A DNA stretch of 64,000 nt from Crocodylus rhombifer (lineage: Eukaryota > Chordata > Crocodylia > Crocodylidae). A model generated the notes under the pieces. That model saw only the letters and a program-made list of their open reading frames with translations. It was not told the DNA's origin and did no database searches. The translations under genes were made by a program, and so were the position numbers. The stretch is taken from the NCBI GenBank assembly GCA_038503035.1, contig JAVSML010024593.1:156571-220570 (forward strand), read 5' to 3'. Positions 57,044 to 64,000 of this stretch are shown here, piece after piece; within the stretch, counting starts at the first letter, position 1, and the number at the start of each line of letters is the position of its first letter.

Positions 57044-57778
57044 TTCATAGTTTCATAGTAGGTAGGCTTGGAAGGGACCTGAGCAGATCACCAAGTCCAA
57101 CGCCCTGCCATGAGCAGGAACGAATGCTGGGGTCAAACGACCGTGGCTAGGTGATTATCTAGCCTCCTTTTGAAGACCCCCAGGGTAGGGGCAGGCACGA
57201 CTTCCCTTGGAAGTTGATTCCAGATCCTAGCCACCCTGACTGTGAAGTAGTGCCTCCTGATATCTAGCCTGAATCTACTCTCAGTCAACTTATGGCTGTT
57301 ATTCCTCGTTACTCCTGGTAGTGCTCGGGGGAACAGGGACTCCCATAGCCTGCTGGTCCCCCTTAGTCAGCTTGTAGATGGCCACCAGATCCCCTCTCAG
57401 CCTCCTCTTGTGGAGGCTGAACAGGTTCAGGTTCCATAGCCTCCACTTGTAGGGGCCTGCCTTGCTGCCCCCTGATCATGCAAGTGGCCCTACTCTGGAC
57501 CCTCTCGATGCTGTCCACATCCCTCCTGAAGTGCGGTACCCAGAACTGGATGCAGTACTCCAACTGCAGCCTGACCTGTGTTGCATAGAGGGGGAGGATC
57601 ACCTCCTTGGACATGCTCGTGATGCACCTGTGGATGCATGATAAGGTGCAGTTAGCCTTCCTGCCCATGTCCCCACATTGGCAGCCCATGTTCATTTTGG
57701 AATCAATAATGACACCAAGATCCTTTTCTGCCTCTGTGCTGACTAGAGGGGAGTTCCTGAGCCTGTAGGTGTGCTTCT
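57044..57778 (-). mobile_element. CR1 LINE copy J, 3' fragment
   Basis: Minus-strand 3' end of a CR1, with C-terminal RT codons (KVDLGVIIDSKMNMG-like and LQLEYCIQFWVPHFRRD motifs) and the tail ACTATGAAACTATGAA. It lies tail to tail with copy I across a spacer of about 180 bp. Confidence 0.88.
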
Positions 57779-58091
57779 CCCCTGCCTGCCATAGCCATTT
57801 CCCTGCTTTCCTGTCTGCAGCTGCTGCTGGTTCCCTCCACACCCCCCACCAGTCACTGGCACCACATGGTTCCTGACTGCATTGCCAGGCTGCAGGACTC
57901 ATTATGAGCTGCCCTGCCCCCTGCAATTCTTGGCTGGCTCTGTGCAGTTCCTGTCAGGCTGGGCTGGCTCGTACGGCATCCTGTGGTCTCAGCTGTGCAG
58001 GTGTGATGTGATGCCAGAGCAGCGAGCAGAGGGGACGGACAGGTAAGCAGCAGAAGGGCAGCAGTGGCAGATGGAGGGGGAAGTGGCAGCA

Positions 58092-58101
58092 NNNNNNNNN
58101 N
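58092..58101. other. Assembly gap (10 N)
   Basis: Ten N lie between GGGGAAGTGGCAGCA and a C/A-rich tract (CCCCCCACAAACCCACAC) inside hAT element 6. Confidence 0.95.
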
Positions 58102-58442
58102 CCCCCCACAAACCCACACACCCACAGCCCTCCATAAACCTATACCCACCAACCCATACCCCCAAATATTTTTGGAAATCAAATTAATGAATGTTGTAGT
58201 AGATGTTTTATTATTAGAACATAATTTGGTATTTTTCTGGTTCTGAGATGGTAAATCCCCTTGTTGAAAGGAGCACTGCCAGAGTGGAAGGGGAGGGACT
58301 TCTGGTGGCAAGGATCAGGTGTTAGGTGGTGGGACCCAAGGTGGTGACCAGGGGGCAGGGTTACCCTTGCGGCCCTTGACAGCTTGCCAAAACCTGGTAA
58401 GTGGCCCTTCACCTGAAATAATTGCCAATTCCTAATCTAGTA

Positions 58443-59644
58443 TTAAGGGTCTAGATCTATACTTGGAAACAGAATAACTATGAGGTATCTGAGGCAAGTA
58501 TTTTGGTGCCAAACAAAAGCAGTCATGGAACATATAAACCTGACACTAACCAGTGAAGGGTTAATGTGCTTTTTTGGGGCCCAATTTGCTGTGCCCTGCT
58601 TCAACTACAAAAGCTTTCAGGCTTATCTGGGGTAGATCAGCTCATCTGAGAGAGGCTAGGTGTTAGTTCTCTGAAGGAAGTACTGGAGAAGGCGAAACCT
58701 TAATCAGAGCATACTAGATTCTGGAGCTTTCCTGATGACAGGTAAGCCAATGGCAGAGCTATTGAGTTTCTTTCTTTTCTCAGACTGCTGTTTTTCCTGG
58801 CATATTTTTTCCTGCTGCACCTAGGACCTGCTTAGTGTCTGGGACTACTAACGTGGACAAGCTCCTGGTGGAAGACAACCATGCTCAGCAAAGCACTGTT
58901 GGTTTGCTTCCTGCCTGAGTCCCTGCAATCATATAAGCCCTAAAGCAATATAAATCACACCATGCTGGAAAATTAAGACTTCTGAAAAAGCAACAGACCC
59001 TATTTCTTTTTTATTCTTATCTTACAATATGGAAATGCTCCTCCAGTGAGCTGAACAAATGTTCTGTTACTTTATAGATTGCAAGCATAAAAACATCCTC
59101 TTAGCTGATGACTAAAAGATTGTATTGATTTTGGGGATCGAATGTGGGGTACATACATAGTAGCAAAAGTATTAGGAGTCAGATTTTTTTAAGGTATATA
59201 GGTTCTAAAGTGTAGCTGCAATTTTCTCAAAGTAGCTGCTTTTTCTGGTGAAAAAATTATAGAAAAATCATCCCTTTCAAATTTCTAATCTTCTTCACAC
59301 ATTCCTGCATTGCTTTTTGCACAGCTAAGCATAACTACTCAATGCATTTAATGGAATTCATTATTACCTTTGCAAAGAAGCAGGATAAAAAATGTGAATG
59401 AAAGTTTAAGGTGTGATAGTGCTGTGTGGATGAAAGTTTAAGGTGTGATACCGTCCTATGCCGACAGGGTCAACCTCATTCCTGATTTATTTCCATGGAA
59501 GTCAGATGATTGTGGAATTACACTAGGATAAGTTTGGCTTGTGTAGCTTCCAAGAATCACTTTCAATAGAACATTACCTAATGAAAGCAAACCTACTATA
59601 AATACTACTTAAAGTGTGGGGAAAAAGTAATCAAATCTAAGTAA
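58443..59644. other. AT-rich non-coding DNA with a short direct duplication
   Basis: No gene recognised. A 21-bp unit containing AAAGTTTAAGGTGTGATA is repeated at 59398-59418 and 59430-59450. Confidence 0.6.
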
Positions 59645-59717
59645 TTCCTGCCACAGGCAGGGGATCAGACTCAGTGATCCATTGAGGTCCCTTCTGACCC
59701 TAGCATCTATGAATCTA
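59645..59717 (+). mobile_element. CR1 3'-end fragment, copy-C type
   Basis: CCACAGGCAGGGGATCAGAC, then GAGGTCCCTTCTGACCC and TAGCATCTATGAATCT. This is the same tail as copy C. Confidence 0.85.
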
Positions 59718-62700
59718 AGGTGGCAAGAAAACATTAAATGCGTAGGTTGGGGGTGGGAAACATAAAAAGGGTAGACAGTTAAAATATTTTATCTATGATT
59801 TAAGTGGTTGGAATAACACAATCTTATATTCTATTAACCCTGTTAATAATCTGTCTCTTTCACAGACCATTGTGCCTGGTCACCTGGGTGGCTCAGTTAT
59901 TATCTAACCAGGAAGAAAGGTATGGGAAAAGGAGACGGGCTCACTGACATTATTTAGGAGAACCAAGTGTTGAAAGCAGTAGAGTTTTCCCTTGCCTCAT
60001 GCACACAGGCTGTACTCCTATCAGTGTTACCCTAGTATATTTCAGAATTAATTGATTGAGATGGCTTAGAGGTTCACTCCTTTCAAAGGCCCGAACAGCT
60101 TTCCCTGCATGAGTTAAACCTGTGTCAGATTAAGTCTTTCTGTGCATTTGTAACATCTAGAATTTTCTTAAATGATACTTGTAAATCTGCCATCATTGTG
60201 TGATTCCAGGAACCGGGGATCCAGGCATATACCTTGAGCAGCCCTGCCTTCATCCAGTCCTGAGCGAGTCTATTATTTGTTGCAATTTACTGTACCAAAT
60301 TCTAACATTATGATAGTTCTACCTATTTTGTTGTTCAAGATACCATAGCTTTTAATGAATTATACCTTTTGTTGAACCATTTCTTATCTGACAGAGTTCT
60401 AACAGTAGCTCTGCTTTTGTCTATAATATTTTTAGTTTGTCACAAAGTCTGTTTATTCTGTTTTAATTTTCTTTTTGTATAATAAAAGTGCATACAAAAA
60501 TAAATTAAAAATATATCTTATTAAACTGTCACCAAAAATACCTCTTACCTCATAATCACAGACAGAGAACATGAAGTAGCACAGACTGAAATTTAGTTTT
60601 GTACCAGGCTTTATCTCTAGAAATACTTCAATACGTCTTCTTGACACCTATTTGGTAATAGCACTAGTGAGACAGAAAAGAATTGATTTTCTGAGGGGAT
60701 TACATGCTACAAAGACTTCTATCTTCCTATTTTTTGTGTGTGCTTCTTGTTTTACTCTGCGAATGGGTACATTGTGTTCAGTCTGAATTTGAGTGAAGTA
60801 CTGGAAATAATTTTATTTTAGCAAATCTATTTCCTGTGCACTAATTCACCTAAGCGTCTAATTTAACTATGCATCCTGTATCTGTACCCTTTTCTTAGAC
60901 ATAATCACTTCAAAACTTATTCTAGCTTTTCATGATTGATTAAAATCTCAGTCTTGTCTGTACTTAGTATATTACCTGGTATTTTTTAATATTTTATTTG
61001 TGGTCTAACTTGCAACATATTAATGAATATTTTTATTATTGTAGACTCATAGTACTGGAACTGCATTATGAGAATATTAATGTAAATTGGCACAAGTTGA
61101 TTTTGTAATCTGGATTTAAAACAATGTGTTTAACAGAATGATATGTGGGGGGGTTTTACTTTGTTTTGTTTTTCTGTCTTCCTTATTCAATGCAGTTTAT
61201 AATGCAGGTAAAATTGTGTGAGAAGACTGCACAGTGAAACTGCAATATTTGCAGCTTCTGTACAAATGATCCTTTTGTAACGAATCAAAAAGTGGTATGA
61301 GTTAGCAGATCCTAACTAGTCTGCCAAACTGTTACATGCAGCTTAATGTAGGGCAGCTGGTGAGGCATGGAAGCATTCTGTTGAAGGGTTGCAAAGGGCT
61401 GCAGATGCAAGACAGGACGCTGTGTTGACAGCAGTACAGTTCTTCCCTGCCTCATGCGTACACTAAATCCTCTACTGGAGCATTAAATGTAGGAATTAAA
61501 CTGAGCTGTTAAAGGATGTAAACCTTGCCCAGTGTCTATTCATGATACGAATAATGGTTCAATATTACTTGGGTACATTTTGTACCCATGAAATTTGTAC
61601 AGTTGCTTATACCCAAAAGAATTACTGTAAACACAAATCTTATACCATGTTATTGTAATGAACTCATTACACTGTACACTGCAATTGTGGATGCAGACTA
61701 AACATTCAAAATATTCAAAACTATGTATCTATCTATTATCTACATGTATATCATTGCTACAGGTAATATTTGTGGCCAGATTTTTAAAGGTAATTATGTA
61801 TCTAAAAATGAAGTCAGGCACTTCGTGGAATATGTAGGTGCCTAATTCTCACTGACTTTCAATGAGACCTAGGCACCTAAAGTACCTAAAAGTCACTTGA
61901 AAATGGAACTGAGAACCATAAGTGACTTTAATTACTCTTGAAGAATTTACACTAGAACTAATGCAAAATTTGTAACTTTTCATATCTAGAAATAGATAAT
62001 GAAAAAATGACAACATTTGACTAATGATTTGTGAATCCTTTGGCACCTGGCTTCAGAATCAATAAAGACATTTCGAGATACTAGTGTTGTAACCAGCCTG
62101 TTGAAATTTACAGTATGGAGTAAATTCTGCCTTTTTATGCACACATACAATGGATACAGATGCTTGAGGATTCCCTTAGGAAGCAAGCACCGAAAGTTAA
62201 TCCCTTCAAGGCAGAGGGACAGGAATTATAAAGGTGTAGACGGTGAAAGTGTACTCTAGCCTAGGGAATTATCAGCAAGGAATAGCTGAGTCCTGGAGGC
62301 TGACTCTGAATAGTAGACCCAGACAAAGGGCCTGGTCAGAGAGCAAAAGGGATCAGGCTGTGTCAAGTAAAACCCCGACCGGCACCCTGAAACTTATGAA
62401 GGTGTTTCCTTAAATGAATGCTACTGTGAGTAGATATAGAAGCCCAGGTATAACATGGCAGAAGGACAGGTCTGCTCACCTCACAGGGACAAACCTAACA
62501 TCAAAGTCATGGCAGATGAATAAGGGGAGGTGAAGGTGGGTTGGAAGGCCACTGGCAGGCATACGGACCCCCCTGGTTTGCCTACACATGCACCTAATGT
62601 TATAGTTCCTAAGCCAGTCTACTGAAAGTTTTAAAACTGTAAACAACCTATGGGAACTGTGTGGTGTTCAGTGGAATTCGTGCTCTAGTGCAGAAATCCC

Positions 62701-64000
62701 CAGGACAGAAATTAAAATTTTACAGCTCTAAGACTGTAAGTACTGATATTGGACACCAAAATATATCTGCTTCTCAAATCCAAACTTGAGTAATCAGGTT
62801 TTTAAAAAGGGCCCCAAAAATAAGAATCAGAAGAAGAAAAACCATTAATGTATGAATTCTTGATTCATTATTGTGTAAAACATACATTACCACAAAGGAG
62901 GGATGACAAAATATCCTTTGAGATCAATCTCTACTCTTTGGCTAAATACAAACAGTCAAGAAGCTGGAGGCTGAATCAATTCAATCTTTGCAGGTTAGTC
63001 TTAAGCTGCATACATTAAACCGGTAAGCAAGTGAACAGATATTCACTTTTGATTCCAGAAATGCAGCCACGTGCCTGGAGTGGCTCAAGCCAGAAGCCAG
63101 GGGGAACTAGAGCATGCCCCCCTGCTCACCTGGAGCAGATAGCTTGGGCCAAGGCTAGCCTGCCCACCCTGTGAGGGGTGGAGGCACAAAGCATCATAGG
63201 ATGCTGGGGGACTGTGAGTTAATTTGAATCTGGAGGGGATCTGGGAAAGAAATTCAATAAACTGAGTTAACCTAAATCAGTTATGTCTTCTACTACATCC
63301 ATCCAGCTTTATCCGAAAGCAGTCTCAGCCATTTTGAAAAAGGTTTATGTGCACTGAACTTCTGTTGTGTTACAGATTTTAACTAGTTTCCAATCCCTTA
63401 TACTGGTTTATGTGTAATTTCTGTCCCTAGCCTTTAAGCACTGCATTACTTATCCCTTGTCTCAAGCATCAAAAGGTAAGCAACATGAAAAGCAAGAATG
63501 TAACCCCAGTTGTATTGTTGTTTGCCGCCACCAGTAGCAAAATTGGTAAATAAGATCAATTAAAGCTACCAGTAGTATCAGGATATAAATACAGTTGGAC
63601 ACTTTCCAACATGTCTTACAATTTATGCCATTAGTAAGAGTTCAGCTCAAGAGAAGTTAATTTCCTGGTTTGCATTCACATACGTTTTTACATTTCTGCC
63701 CTCTTAATCCCATCTTCAGCTATAGCCTGTTTTTGTGAGATCTATTGACATGGTTGAAAATGAAATAAGAAAAAGTTCTGTCTCAGAACCAACATGTGAG
63801 GCAAGCACCCCATGGTAAAGCAAAATGGAGAAATGAAAAATGAAAAGTTAGTGGAGAAGGAGAGCAAGTAAAGAGAAAGATTCTTTCTCTTCTCTTTGCC
63901 CTTGCCTTTCCCTTTCCTCCTTTGAATCCTTCTCACTTTACAACGGGAAAACAAGATCTCCAAAATTCAAACATAAATGACATAATTTTTGCTTCATTGA
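59718..64000. other. AT-rich non-coding DNA
   Basis: No gene recognised. Two diverged copies of a stretch of about 50 bp, around CCTTGCCTCATGC / CCCTGCCTCATGC, lie at about 59966-60020 and 61420-61470. They indicate an old dispersed repeat. Confidence 0.5.

Larger units (their letters stand above)
55426..58442. mobile_element. hAT element 6, reverse orientation, carrying two nested CR1 fragments
   Basis: The left end at 55434 (CAGGGGAGGGCAAAATATGG) and the right end at 58434 (GAAATAATTGCCAATTCCTA) are the two termini of the same hAT family in reverse orientation. They are flanked by TTCTAGTA (55426-55433) and ATCTAGTA (58435-58442), an 8-bp duplication with one difference. The host element would be roughly 0.9-1 kb without the CR1 fragments at 55575-56862 and 57044-57778. 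Interior sequence near 58190-58260 (GAACATAATTTGGTATTTTT) matches hAT element 4. Confidence 0.8.

Noticed and set aside
63742..63963. 73-codon Lys/Ser/Phe-rich minus-strand frame near the right edge
   Set aside because: Low-complexity purine/pyrimidine-biased translation without any domain.

Overview
The window looks like intergenic or intronic DNA from a sauropsid, most probably a crocodilian (alligator-like), with turtle as second choice. Reasons: about a dozen CR1 LINE copies with several 3' tail types ending in variants of TCTATGA, a Tx1-type LINE (a family known from frogs, turtles and crocodilians), hAT and PIF/Harbinger DNA transposons, and no bacterial-style gene packing. I found no exon of a host protein gene and no tRNA, rRNA or CRISPR array. 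Species assignment is inference.

Layout. 1-2905: the 5' half of a CR1 on the minus strand, with ORF1 (esterase type) and an uninterrupted ORF2 frame that runs off the left edge. 4.88-6.23 kb: a plus-strand CR1 inserted in an older repeat. 7.35-12.23 kb: two related LTR-like repeats bracketing envelope-like ERV debris, two hAT elements and a 59-codon ORF. 12.75-14.01 kb: another CR1. 15.4-17.6 kb: CR1 scraps, a foldback MITE and a decayed Harbinger copy with a Myb-like domain. 21.6-23.6 kb: CR1. 23.85-24.5 kb: hAT. 24.5-28.9 kb: a Harbinger element with a plus-strand Myb-like gene and a minus-strand HARBI1-like transposase that is split by a CR1. 32.5-36.8 kb: two hAT elements and another terminal-inverted-repeat element. 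38-45.36 kb: a decayed but nearly complete Tx1 LINE, abutted tail to tail by a CR1. 49.8-50.7 kb: old repeats and a MITE. 51.5-54.95 kb: a long CR1 with only two lesions in ORF2. 55.43-58.43 kb: a hAT element with matching target duplications, holding two CR1 fragments in opposite orientation. 2.9-4.8, 18.7-20.9, 46.8-49.8 and 59.7-64 kb are AT-rich DNA in which I recognise nothing.

The main finding is at the CR1 ORF1/ORF2 junction. In both copies that retain it (one at 1.7 kb, one at 54.5 kb, from clearly different subfamilies) ORF1 ends in the codons GCU UUA AAC followed by a stop. This is the slippery heptamer U UUA AAC in the correct register for -1 ribosomal frameshifting. In the 54.5-kb copy the ORF2 frame is exactly the -1 frame and is open across the junction, and neither copy has an AUG ahead of the endonuclease domain. 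In both copies the site sits in a 13-14 bp predicted hairpin with the same 6-nt loop and one compensatory base-pair change, followed after a 10-nt spacer by G-tracts. This suggests that ORF2 of these CR1 elements is made as an ORF1-ORF2 fusion by programmed -1 frameshifting; it is an inference that needs testing.
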